A stretch of 22,101 nucleotides of DNA from Pilasporangium apinafurcum (GCA_001600495.1 BCKE01000086.1:1-22101); one strand, 5' to 3'; positions 9,893-18,850 are shown, counted from the first letter of the stretch. The notes: generated by a model from the sequence alone, not told the origin. Program-made: numbers and translations.

Positions 9893-10276
9893 AGACAATC
9901 TTACATACCTTAAATCATTTTAATACATTAAGAGGGAAAATAGTCAGAAACATAGTTGCATATAAATACATGTGTAAAAGAAGAAAGTATAAAGATGATC
10001 GTAATCGGATTAGGAAAACATGCATTGAAAGGGAGCTTAGAGGTAGTGATAGGGAACTAAGTCTTCCATCTAATTCACTTTTCATTTTGCCAACAACTCA
10101 CCACTTCCTCCTCAAGTTCCACGACCGTCCAAGTTTTCACGCTTCAAATTTCAGCCAATAATATTTCAGTTTTTAGGGTTTCAACCAATAAGCGTACGTC
10201 GTTGTTACAAAAGATATATATGAGTGAGGTACGCCTATCAATTCCCTAAAAAAAGGATCGCTTCTTCTTGCAAGAA
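9893..10276. other. Spacer with a solitary transposon-like end
   Basis: AT-rich, no supported gene. Two CCAATAA boxes occur near 10155 and 10185. A stray copy of the terminal sequence of the MITE-like element lies at about 10217-10246 and is listed separately. Confidence 0.5.
10217..10246 (+). repeat. Solitary copy of the MITE-like element end
   Basis: The sequence around GAGGTACGCCTATCAATTCCC matches the right end of the 12847-13299 element (AAGTACACCTATCAATTCCC), including the preceding GTGA. No partner end was found nearby, so this is a relic or a solo end. Confidence 0.65.
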
Positions 10277-11059
10277 TTAAAAGCCTGAATTATTCGAATC
10301 ATATCCAACACCAGAATCAATCACTCGACTATAGATTGATTCACGACATTCAAAGTAGTTTGCGCGATTTTGAAGACCAAGAGCAATCATAAAGTCAAAT
10401 GGATTACTTACTTTGAATAGTGGTTCCATTTGAATATTCAAAAGTAGATGATCTGCAACAAATTTAATGTACTGGGTCCGTAGATTAGCGTTCATGCCAA
10501 TCATTGCACATGGAATGGATTTGTTGATGAACTCAGTTTCAATCTTTACAACCTGTTCAACCATAGCAACGATTGTTTCATTACTGACATTGAATTTGAC
10601 ATCTGGATCATCTCGGAACTTTCGGAAAAGATAGAAAGCAAAATTGTAATGAAGACGTTCAGCACGACTGCTGAATTTGCTATACTGTACAAGACCACGT
10701 AGAAGATCTTTTTGTTCAATCCAAAAAATCGAGCAGAAAACTCCTGAGAAAAAAATACCTTCCAAGATCGCAAATACAATCAAATGAATTGGAAACTCAC
10801 TTTCTTGATCATTGATGTGTCGAGCGGCCCATTTGGCCTTTTGTCTAATTGCAGGAATATTAGCAATCGATCTTTTAAAGCAGTCATTCGATTTGGGATC
10901 AGTAGTAAATTCATTTAACACGGTTTCATATGAAAGAGTATGAATGTCCTCGACCATCATTTGAGCATTATAAAACAGTTTACAATACATGGTTATTTTG
11001 TGCTTTTGTGGATTGATATCCATTTTCTTAGTGCCCAGTAATGGTGACTTTTTGATCAC
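10277..11059 (-). CDS. Ribonucleotide reductase small subunit (R2)-like, N-terminally truncated
   Basis: Class Ia R2 supplies the di-iron/tyrosyl radical for making deoxynucleotides. The frame is open from 11059 (a GTG), but the first ATG is 11023, giving 248 residues, against roughly 320-390 in the family. From that Met, helix-bundle motifs are present: VEDIH with Glu25 and His28, the radical Tyr32, LEGIFFSG (Glu88) and AERLHYNFA (Glu122, His125), plus GMNANLRTQYIKFVADHLL and NPFDFM near the C-terminus. The N-terminal third is absent, including the first iron ligand Asp and the Trp of the radical-transfer path. The usual SRDE is SRAE: Ala121 replaces the Asp that links the iron His to that Trp. 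No missing exon was found in the 160 bases upstream. It is probably inactive, either a decaying duplicate or a transferred gene, yet the frame has stayed open. The C-terminus ends in Phe, as usual for R2, but its acidic context is weak. Confidence 0.8.
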   Translation of the reverse strand: MIKKSPLLGTKKMDINPQKHKITMYCKLFYNAQMMVEDIHTLSYETVLNEFTTDPKSNDCFKRSIANIPAIRQKAKWAARHINDQESEFPIHLIVFAILEGIFFSGVFCSIFWIEQKDLLRGLVQYSKFSSRAERLHYNFAFYLFRKFRDDPDVKFNVSNETIVAMVEQVVKIETEFINKSIPCAMIGMNANLRTQYIKFVADHLLLNIQMEPLFKVSNPFDFMIALGLQNRANYFECRESIYSRVIDSGVGYDSNNSGF

Positions 11060-11553
11060 TTTCGCTTCTTAAACTCGATCTCTAGTGTGCAGTTGGGAAA
11101 TGTATCCATCTTTTTTCAGCTAATCAACTGGACAGGTTGTTTGATTCACGAGTTGGTTGGCGACTTCTTCGTGTTGAAGTCAAGTAGTGATGACATCAAA
11201 TAAACTCGATCACTCAGACAGTTGGTGAAGGCAGGACTGCATATTAAAAACAATGAATGCCCCTTCCATAATTAAGGTTTTCACCATTAGGATGTTGTTC
11301 TCACTGTCCCTTCTCTTGTTCTCAACTACCTCAGGCAGTACTTGGTCATTCTCGTCCTTTTCCGTGAAAGTACCAAATTCCGAAATAATTGAAGAACGAA
11401 GCCGGTGCGTTTCCGAGATTCGCGGGAGGGATCAAGAAGAAATATGTGGTGGAGAAATAGAAATTAAACTTGCCTTAGTGTGCGATCGGCGCTGTGGTGT
11501 GAAGAAGATCCAAGAGCCTGAGAAGGAAACCAACATCGAAGAAGCAGACAACG
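11060..11553. promoter_or_regulatory. Divergent spacer between R2-like and secreted-protein genes
   Basis: This should contain the promoter and 5' leader of the secreted protein starting at 11554. A plus frame is open from 11253 and begins with a hydrophobic run, but its second half is only a shadow of the downstream gene. No R2 N-terminal sequence could be found here on the minus strand. Confidence 0.4.
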
Positions 11554-11961
11554 ATGCAGAGGTTTGTCCGCACGTTACTCGCTACAGCGTTTGCGCTTGT
11601 AGTACTCGTCATGTGCACCACGCAGTCTGTGCTAGCAGACGACACGCCTGTCATGGCGCAGCCATCAGCGGAAAGTGTGCCTGTTATTCCAGGAGCCGTG
11701 ACTTTGAAGAGTGTCAAGAAGCAGCTGCCGAATTTCAAGTCGAAGTGGGGCTACAACATTGGTGGTGGTCAGGGTGTATTCACAGAAGTAGAAATCTATT
11801 ATTACTCGTATTGGTGCGGCGGAAAGATTCACACTGGTGTGGTCTATCCGCGCTGGTATTGGAACGATTACGGCCGTTCCATCAGTTGCCCCTATGGCGG
11901 CTACACGAATGGCGATTGGCATTACTGCCCAAATAATCCAGATCCTCAGTGCCCATATTAA
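11554..11961 (+). CDS. Secreted small protein with four Cys in the mature chain
   Basis: A 135-residue frame from ATG 11554 to TAA 11959-11961. Residues 1-28 form a clear signal peptide (RTLLATAFALVVLVM core, cleavage expected after SVLA, before DDTP). The mature chain has a Pro/Ser-rich segment (about 29-55) and a compact domain rich in Tyr, Trp and Gly (about 66-135). Its four cysteines (88, 112, 125, 133) could form two disulfides. Motifs include YYYSYWCGGK, PRWYWNDYG, GGYTNGDWHYC and a C-terminal DPQCPY. I recognise no family. A secreted, Cys-containing small protein fits an apoplastic effector or wall protein, but that is inference. GC content is higher than in the flanks, supporting a coding gene. 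An overlapping longer frame (11253-11936) is judged a shadow. Confidence 0.75.
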   Translation: MQRFVRTLLATAFALVVLVMCTTQSVLADDTPVMAQPSAESVPVIPGAVTLKSVKKQLPNFKSKWGYNIGGGQGVFTEVEIYYYSYWCGGKIHTGVVYPRWYWNDYGRSISCPYGGYTNGDWHYCPNNPDPQCPY

Positions 11962-12846
11962 TTGTAGTGAATGGCCTGAATGAAGGGTGATGTCAATGGT
12001 AGTGATGGAGAAGATTGTGGTGACGAATTAGTGGACTTTGGTTATACTCAGTGAGTTGAGTTTGTGAGTCGTGGACGAATGCAGTCTTGCTAGTTTCTGA
12101 GATGGTAGAGAAGGGTGGTAATCAGATAACAAGTTTGTGATATTTGTTAATCTGTAATGGTCGTGTTCGCTCAAATGACTTATACGTTGTCATATTATAT
12201 AAACATCTACTCTTTTTTGTGTAGTCGACCTGTGCGGTTGCAATGGCGGCACCATGCTCGTCGTGCCTCGGCCTGTGAGATGGAGGCAAGGACATCTGGA
12301 TTGGCCAAATGCTGGACTATCAGCTTCTCCTACCAAACAGAAAGACGAAAACAACAACGAGGTAAAATCCTGGTTTGTTTCTCGGAATTGCTCAAGATCA
12401 ACGCCGATGAAAGAGATGTGAAATTCTCAATCTATCGCTACTAATCATAGATAACTACGGTCAGCGTAGCAATTGCATCCAAACTTTCACTACTGGATGC
12501 CAACAGAAAAAAGCCGAGGCTATACAGCCCAACTATGGCTTAAAACACCCTTAATCAATCCTGCGAATACGAAAGAAAAACTTAAACCAATCATGATATA
12601 ATGGCGTTATCTATATTTAATGTTTATATTTTATAGTCCTCGCCACATGGGATTGTACACCGGTTAAAGTGAGCTACAGCTCTCAGTTGCCCTTGACCGC
12701 TATAAAAGTATGCAGCCACATGGAACTAGAGACAAATTCGATTCTAGTACACTGCGTTAACCGTACAAATTTCAAAAACTGAAAGAGATAAAGCAGCTAT
12801 AAGTCCAAGCTATACATCCCTTCAAATCCGATATTGTTATTTTATT
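11962..12846. other. Gene-poor spacer with a possible exon remnant
   Basis: About 0.9 kb without a supported gene. A GC-richer island at 12225-12361 sits between an acceptor-like pyrimidine tract ending in AG and a donor-like GAG/GTAAAA, and is discussed as a finding. A TATAAAA box occurs near 12702 without an obvious downstream gene. Confidence 0.4.
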
Positions 12847-13299
12847 AAGGAAATTGATAGATGCACCTCACTTTTTTGTTATATGTACCTCACCCATACA
12901 TTTACAGTGGCCTGAGAAACTACAGACATCTATGCGACGGAGATACTATCAATGTAATTGATTGAATAACAGAGTTTCAACATATCTCTTGGTATATAAT
13001 TTAAGGACCTATCCAATCTTTCTCTGATAAACATGCAAAAATACAAAACTGAGCATATATATCGCTCTTAGCTGTCTTGATTAGTGCAGCATCGCATTTT
13101 TAACACAGACTTATTGGATGTGATATTCTGCAGGTTTCTTTTTGTAAAAATGAAGGCTGTTTAGTTTCGGCACACGATGAGAAATAGTGAAAACGAGGCC
13201 AAAATATATCGTTTTAGAGATATATGTATGGCGTGAGGTACATATAACAAAAATGAGGTACATGTAACAAAAAAGTGAAGTACACCTATCAATTCCCTT
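12847..13299. mobile_element. MITE-like non-autonomous element with long terminal inverted repeats
   Basis: The left end (12847-12900) and the right end (13225-13299) are inverted copies over more than 50 bases. Both ends share AATTGATAG, a CACTTTTTTGTTA block, ATGTACCTCA and CCATACA. The right end has an extra tandem copy of the GTTAyATGTACCTCA unit of about 20 bases. The 453-bp element has no meaningful ORF, so it must be moved in trans. Its superfamily is undetermined: no convincing target-site duplication could be read at the boundaries (TTTATT on the left, TTTGATT on the right). A solitary end occurs at 10217-10246. Confidence 0.75.
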
Positions 13300-14071
13300 T
13301 TTTGATTTGTAAATTACTTTTATGGATTCTCTTTACGCATTGTTCACGACTACCCAAAGTTAACTGTCAGTAACACTTTACCACGAAGACTTATTCTTAA
13401 TTTGGGAAAATCAACCGGGCGATGACTTACCAGAAAGTCTTAAAGTATGCTCACTGCAAGTTCGTCTTTGATAGAGATGCCAACACTGCTAGAATCATTT
13501 TTCTCAAGAATCAACGCCTACTCGCCTGGACTCGATGAGTCCAAGCATCGAAGATGACTACTCCGCAGTTGTGTAGCGTTAACTAGCTTTTGCTAGCCAA
13601 GTCGAACCCAAACAACAAAACAGAAGGTTTTCCCTGAATTACTCGTACTTTGGTATCTATTGTTAACTTATCTCTTGAGGTGTGAAGGCAGTGATAACGA
13701 TGAAGAGCTCGACATACCTACTGTCGAGTATCTCATTCAAGTGATTGACGACAAGAAACACCTGTCTAGCTCCTGTATATCGATAAGTGGATCTGTATGG
13801 TTATAGCTTCAAGTAGTGGTATGCATTCCTTGTCTCAAAGTCATCACGCTCATATCCTTATGTTTACCAGCAGCCATGATCAGGCAATCTAATGTTTATT
13901 ATGCTGTATGATAGGTTATGTATATTCTACCAGACCATTCAGTCACCAATATGTTATATGAGAGTTTCCAAGTAATTGCTGACAGCATCACCAATTTGGA
14001 CATGCTTGAGTGTCTCTCTCCTTCCTACGTCCTTCATCGTTTGCCTGTGCCACCTGATTAAACCAAGTACG
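13300..14071. promoter_or_regulatory. Upstream region of the Ca2+-ATPase gene
   Basis: No supported gene. It should contain the promoter of the ATPase. It includes a small perfect hairpin (GGACTC-GAT-GAGTCC near 13530) and one copy of a dispersed repeat at 13622-13682. The ATPase frame is open leftwards to 13976 but without an ATG until 14072. Confidence 0.45.
13622..13682 (+). repeat. Dispersed repeat, copy 1
   Basis: Shares AGAAGGTT, CCCTGA, ACTTTGGTAT and TCTCTTGAGGTG blocks, in the same order and spacing, with the copies at 17716-17767 and 21652-21711. It does not belong to any gene I can identify. Confidence 0.65.
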
Positions 14072-17000
14072 ATGCGTCCCGAACCGCAAGCCTCTGCCAG
14101 CGACGCTCTGGCCCATAGGTCCTCTACATCCGCCTTTGGGCTACTACCCAGCGACTTGAGCTGCTTGGTCGAGTTGGCGGCTTACGGCAACCAAGATGAT
14201 TCCACTGCACCTGCGCACACACCGCAATCCCAGTACGAAGAAGACGATGAAGATAATCGTCCCATCGACCCACTCGCGCAACTGCAACGGATCGGTGGTG
14301 TCGAAGGGCTCGCTAAGTTGCTGGACGTCGACTTGCGACTCGGACTGAATGCCTTGGATCACCGCGACCTGTGCAGTCGCCAGGACTGGTTCGGCTCGAA
14401 CCACATTTTACTGCCACCACAGAAATCGTTGCTGCGGCTCATGTATGAGGCTGCGTTGTTGGACACAACCAACCTGATTCTGGTTATCGATGGTGCCTTC
14501 GCCGTGGCACTGGGACTGGCTGTTGGCAAAGATCCGAGCACCGACTGGATGGAGGGTGCCTGTGTGTTACTAGCAGTGTTTGTCATCGCGCTCGTCGCGG
14601 GACTCACTGATTACCAGAAGGAAACCCAGTTCCGCAGACTGAATGCCGTCAACGAGAATGAGGTGACGCAGGTGCGGCGCAATGCGCTGTCCGCCGAAGT
14701 GCGTAAGTGGGACTTGGTGGTTGGTGACGTAGTGCGGCTCAGTGTTGGGGATATCGTGCCAGCAGATGGCATCGTCTTCGATGCGCATGAGCTGCAAGCT
14801 GATGAAAGTATGCTGACGGGCGAATCGGATCTGGTCTCCAAGAATGATAAGCACCAACCGTTTGTGTTTGCTGGCACCAAGATTATGCAGGGCTTTGCCG
14901 ACATGCTCGTGCTCTGTGTAGGTGTCCATGCGCAGAGCGGCAAGATCACGGCATTGATCAATGGCAACAGTGAAGTGAATGTGAGTGATCATAAAGCCGA
15001 TGAAACGAAGAAGGCAAAGAAACGCCAACTCAGTCAGTTGGATGAAAATGGCAGTGGATATGTGGAGATTCTGACGCCACGTCGGCAAAGCAAGGGGAAA
15101 AAAGCGGATCAACGGCTGAACGATGACAATTCCAGCACTACAGGCACGGCCCACGATATCGAACGTTCTCCGCTGTCGCAAAAGATCTTGCAGCTCAACC
15201 TGATGCTGAGCAAGATCGGCGTCATCCTCGCACTCTTCGTAATGCTGCTCATGTCGATCCGATTCTCCATTACAACATTTGTGCTTGATGATGAGCCCTG
15301 GCGCGCCGCGTACCTGCAAGAATACCTATCGTACTTCATCTTGGCCACGACGATCTTGGTCGTGGCGATCCCCGAAGGGTTGCCGCTCGCTGTGGCGATT
15401 GCGCTGGCACACTCGGTGCAGAAAATGCTTGCGGAGAACAATCTCGTGCGGCACCTTCATGCTTGCGAGATCGCAGGCAACGCCACGACCATTTGTTCCG
15501 ACAAAACGGGCACGCTCACGACCAATTGCATGACCGTCATGAAAGTGTGGATGCATGGTATCAATGGTGATAATCAAGACGAGACGACGGAGATGGCGGA
15601 TTTCGAGTCGAATATACAAATGAGCAGACAAGTGGCCGCCACGGCGAAGCAAATCTTTTTTGAGGGCATCGCCGTCAATTCCACGGCTGACGTTAATGCA
15701 CCAACCACCGAAGATGCTGTTCCACAATTTACGGGCAACAAGACCGAGTGTGCGATGCTACAGTTCGTGCTCGGTTGCGATGTCGATTACCGCGCGTTGC
15801 GGAAGCAAGCGGTTCTGGGTCATGTTATACCATTTAGCAGCGAACGCAAGCGCATGTCGGTGGTCGTATCCCAACATGATGAGAACGGAAAGTGTCGAAT
15901 ATACACAAAAGGTGCGAGTGAGGTTGTACTACAGTTGTGTACCCAATTTCTCAGCACCGACGGCTCCGTCCGATCTTTCAACGGTGACACGAAAGAGTTG
16001 GCACAGATGCAAACCGCCATTCGCAGTGCTGTAATTGACCAGTACGCGTCACAAGGGTATCGTACGCTTTGCTTGGCATATCGTGACATCCAAGATTCGC
16101 CAATGGACGAGGTCAGCAAATGGAGCGAGGATCGTGTGGAAGCGAATTTAACATGCATCGCCATCGTCGCGATCGAAGATCCCGTGCGACCCGGTGTCCC
16201 AAACGCGATTCAAGTCTGTGAACGCGCGGGCATCACCGTACGCATGGTCACTGGTGATAATGTACTCACGGCACAGTCAATCGCTCGGAAATGCGGTATT
16301 CTCTCGTCGGATTTAGAGACGGATGGCGCGGTAATGGAAGGCTGGGAGTTCCGCTCGCGGGTACTCGATGCGCGTGGACGGCTTCGGCAGCAAGAATTCG
16401 ACAAGTTGTGGCCAAAACTTCGGGTTTTTGCGCGGTCATCACCGACTGACAAATACGTCTTAGTGCGCGGCCTGATGCAGACGATGGGCAGTGAGGAGAC
16501 TGGTGAGGGAGCCCAACTCGTGGCGGTAACGGGTGATGGCACAAACGACGCGCCAGCGCTGAAGAAGGCGCATGTGGGCTTCGCCATGGGCGTCTGCGGC
16601 ACGTCAGTCGCCAAGGAGTCGAGCGACATCATTCTCATGGACGACAACTTTGCGTCAATCGTGACCGCAATCAAATATGGCCGCAACGTCTACGACTCGA
16701 TCTGCAAGTTCTTGCAATTCCAACTGACCGTCATCATCGTCGCAATCGTGTTGGCCGTTGTCGGTGCGATTCTCTGGGAACAATCGCCCATCACGGCTGT
16801 GCAGATTTTGTGGGTGAATCTCTTTATGGACTCATTCGCGTCACTGGCACTCGCGACCGAACCACCTACACCAGAATTGCTGAACCGAATGCCTTATTCG
16901 CGTGATACACCGCTTATCTCGAAAAAAATGGTCAAGCATATCATCGGCCAAGCGAGCTTCCAGTTGCTGGTGTTATTGCTGTTGACGTTAGAGGGGGATA

Positions 17001-17356
17001 AATGGTTCCAGATCGCCTCAGGATTAGATACCAGCGAAGAGGAAAAGGGGCCGACGCAGCACTTGACCATTGTATTCAATGCGTTCGTATGGCTGCAGCT
17101 CTTCAACGAATTTAATTGTCGCGGCATCCACGACAGCCAGTATCACGTCTTTGACGCGTCGCTGTGGACAAACAAGCTCTTTGTGGGCGGCTGGATCGTG
17201 CAGGTGGCGTTCCAGGCGCTCGTGGTGCAATTCGGCGGCAGTTTGTTCCACACGGCGCCTCTTAATCCCACACAATGGGCTGTGTGCATTGTAATCGGTG
17301 TCATGACACTGCCATTGGGCGTGGTTCTACGATGGCTGAATCTTGACCTGTGTTAA
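14072..17356 (+). CDS. P-type Ca2+-transporting ATPase, PMCA type (IIB)
   Basis: ATP-driven Ca2+ export across the plasma or vacuolar membrane. The frame is open from 13976, but the first ATG is 14072, giving 1094 residues; positions count from there. N-terminal acidic, disordered segment, then GGVEGLAKLL, typical of this family. Actuator TGES 249-252; TM4 PEGLP 434-438; phosphorylated Asp477 in DKTGTLT; nucleotide-binding KGASE 613-617; hinge TGDGTND 820-826; TM6 NLFMD with Asn916 and Asp920, the Ca2+ ligands, then SFASLALATEPP. Ten membrane segments are expected. A charged insert (about 300-370) follows the actuator, where PMCA pumps carry a regulatory loop. The chain ends shortly after TM10, so there is no long C-terminal calmodulin tail; regulation may sit at the N-terminus. 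In TM5 the usual TVNVVA is TVIIVA (Ile888). The gene is visibly GC-richer than its neighbourhood and intact, with no introns seen. Confidence 0.95.
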   Translation: MRPEPQASASDALAHRSSTSAFGLLPSDLSCLVELAAYGNQDDSTAPAHTPQSQYEEDDEDNRPIDPLAQLQRIGGVEGLAKLLDVDLRLGLNALDHRDLCSRQDWFGSNHILLPPQKSLLRLMYEAALLDTTNLILVIDGAFAVALGLAVGKDPSTDWMEGACVLLAVFVIALVAGLTDYQKETQFRRLNAVNENEVTQVRRNALSAEVRKWDLVVGDVVRLSVGDIVPADGIVFDAHELQADESMLTGESDLVSKNDKHQPFVFAGTKIMQGFADMLVLCVGVHAQSGKITALINGNSEVNVSDHKADETKKAKKRQLSQLDENGSGYVEILTPRRQSKGKKADQRLNDDNSSTTGTAHDIERSPLSQKILQLNLMLSKIGVILALFVMLLMSIRFSITTFVLDDEPWRAAYLQEYLSYFILATTILVVAIPEGLPLAVAIALAHSVQKMLAENNLVRHLHACEIAGNATTICSDKTGTLTTNCMTVMKVWMHGINGDNQDETTEMADFESNIQMSRQVAATAKQIFFEGIAVNSTADVNAPTTEDAVPQFTGNKTECAMLQFVLGCDVDYRALRKQAVLGHVIPFSSERKRMSVVVSQHDENGKCRIYTKGASEVVLQLCTQFLSTDGSVRSFNGDTKELAQMQTAIRSAVIDQYASQGYRTLCLAYRDIQDSPMDEVSKWSEDRVEANLTCIAIVAIEDPVRPGVPNAIQVCERAGITVRMVTGDNVLTAQSIARKCGILSSDLETDGAVMEGWEFRSRVLDARGRLRQQEFDKLWPKLRVFARSSPTDKYVLVRGLMQTMGSEETGEGAQLVAVTGDGTNDAPALKKAHVGFAMGVCGTSVAKESSDIILMDDNFASIVTAIKYGRNVYDSICKFLQFQLTVIIVAIVLAVVGAILWEQSPITAVQILWVNLFMDSFASLALATEPPTPELLNRMPYSRDTPLISKKMVKHIIGQASFQLLVLLLLTLEGDKWFQIASGLDTSEEEKGPTQHLTIVFNAFVWLQLFNEFNCRGIHDSQYHVFDASLWTNKLFVGGWIVQVAFQALVVQFGGSLFHTAPLNPTQWAVCIVIGVMTLPLGVVLRWLNLDLC

Positions 17357-17384
17357 ATTCATACAATCGACTTCATTTGACAAG

Positions 17385-17467
17385 CCTGTAGTGCACGCAA
17401 ACTACTGTGCGCGTGCTGACGTCAAAACAGTTTGCTACTCGATCTACAGGACAGAGTAGTTTGCGTG
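17385..17467 (+). terminator. Complex stem-loop region after the ATPase stop (possible 3' UTR structure)
   Basis: CACGCAAACTACT at 17394-17406 is a perfect 13-bp inverted match to AGTAGTTTGCGTG at 17455-17467. A second pair, CCTGTAG (17385-17391) and CTACAGG (17444-17450), interleaves with it, so the two cannot nest and would form a pseudoknot if both paired. It lies 29 bases after the stop, within the expected 3' untranslated region. A transcription-terminating role is only a guess. Confidence 0.5.
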
Positions 17468-17715
17468 AGTTTTTTGCCATTGTATCACGCTCAAAAAAGC
17501 TTCTGACATCATCAATCGCCTTGGCTGTATCTGTTAAGAGCGCTCTACAATTTCATTTTCTTTTTTCTGGCGGTTTTGGGTCGACGCCTTCCTCCATCTT
17601 TGCTTGACTCTATCTCACTTAGTTTTCACTCAACAACGATCAAGAGGTCAAAACAATCTTCATGTTCTCTGGTTATAGTCTTTATTATACATGAATGAAG
17701 TCAGATTAAAAAAAA

Positions 17716-17767
17716 CAGGAAATCCTCCTTAAGTTATTGATACTTTGATATATGATCTCTTGAGGTG
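17716..17767 (+). repeat. Dispersed repeat, copy 2
   Basis: AGTTATTGATACTTTGATAT followed by ATGATCTCTTGAGGTG matches copies 1 and 3 with a small internal deletion. It sits 13 bases beyond the 3' end of the CRN pseudogene. Confidence 0.6.
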
Positions 17768-17780
17768 AAATGGCCTCATT

Positions 17781-18850
17781 TTATTTATTAGCCAGTGTTA
17801 GTTCTCTTTGTTCATCATTCTCTCCAGGATGATCACTTAGCATGGTATATATCTTTTCCGCAATTCCCTTCACGGAGTTGTATGTGGGAATGTTCTCAAT
17901 CACCTTAATTGACGATTCATCACGCTCTGTTTTGAGATCTGAGCTCCTCAAGAATGGTCATCTCGAGTAGTTGGTCACAATACCATATACCAAGTTCAAC
18001 TTTTCATCTTCAGCCATTGCTTCGCACTCTAGGAGGTATTGAGTCAATCCTTGTTGAAAAGCACCTCGCTTCGCTTTCACGCTGCATATTCGCTTGTCGT
18101 CACATTGAATAACAAATTCAAAATGTCCGTGTACATGAATTCGTTTTCCAATAACATTTTCTTCAACCAAACCTTGAACATCGCAGATACCCATGTGAGA
18201 ATTGGACTAATGAAGTATAGTTTTTTCACTTCATTTCCATCGACAACTGCCCCAAAGGATGTGGACAATTTGCGCAAGTACCTGTGTAAAAACTTGCAAC
18301 ATTTATAATCAATATCTCTTCTAGATTGCTCATAGGCTGTCATATTGGAGATCTTCTTAACGGCGCCCCATATTACATGCAAATATCTTGTTGAAATGCC
18401 GTCACCACCGTCATTCGCTTTCTTGTTGCCATCGAGTACTTCATTTAATTCTCTCCATCTTTTGAGACGATTCGAATGATGAATGCTGTCAGGTTATATC
18501 GTAGACGTGATTTCCATGTTAGCTTTGCCATCTATACGTTTCGAAACAACCATCAGGACATGAATCTCTCCTTCATTTGGAGCAAAGTCCTTCCCGTAAT
18601 ATGCGTCATTTTTGAGCCACTTCAAAGGACTCATTTGCATGAAGTTTGTTGGAGATTCTTCAATCGTCAGAGCTTTCGCGTCAGCCATATTCAACCACTC
18701 ATCGTCCATCTTGGCGAGATACAGCTTCAGTTTGCTCGCAGGGAAGTCATATTCTTGCTCCTTCTTCAAGTCATCGACCGATAGACTCGCATCGATATCC
18801 ACGGGAAAGAGAGCACCTTTTTCTCCGATCACCGCACAGAACAGCTTCAC
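17781..18850 (-). pseudogene. Crinkler (CRN) effector pseudogene with PD-(D/E)XK-like C-terminal domain
   Basis: CRN proteins are modular oomycete effectors that enter host nuclei. The minus strand starts with the CRN N-terminus: VKLFCAVIG, then PVDIDAS, DDLKK, the LYLAK motif, and an ending of YYGKDF and IHVLMVV. It begins with GTG, with no in-frame ATG before an upstream stop. An intron acceptor-like TACAG just upstream suggests a lost or separate first exon. TAA at 18494-18496 interrupts the frame, which continues through NRLKRWRELNEVLDG to FISPIL. A frameshift near 18190 leads to VEENVIGKRIHVHGHFEFVI, ICSVKAKRG and YGIVTNYSR, the common C-terminal nuclease-like domain of this family. TGA at 17958-17960 stands where Trp is usual, and the frame continues to TAA at 17781-17783. 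In the IVEAK motif, Glu is Lys. Several independent lesions show decay, not sequencing error. Confidence 0.85.

Noticed and set aside
11253-11936. Long plus-strand frame of 227 codons with a hydrophobic start
   Set aside because: Its second half overlaps the signal-peptide protein in another frame and has a shadow-like composition rich in Arg, His and Cys. The upstream half has no recognisable domain.
13500-13560. Hammerhead ribozyme-like core (GATGAGTCC followed by CGAA)
   Set aside because: The required CUGAUGA core is not present and the stems do not fit; it is only a small hairpin.
14570-15319. 249-codon minus-strand frame inside the ATPase gene
   Set aside because: It is antisense to a strongly conserved coding region with GC-rich third positions, a common cause of long shadow frames.
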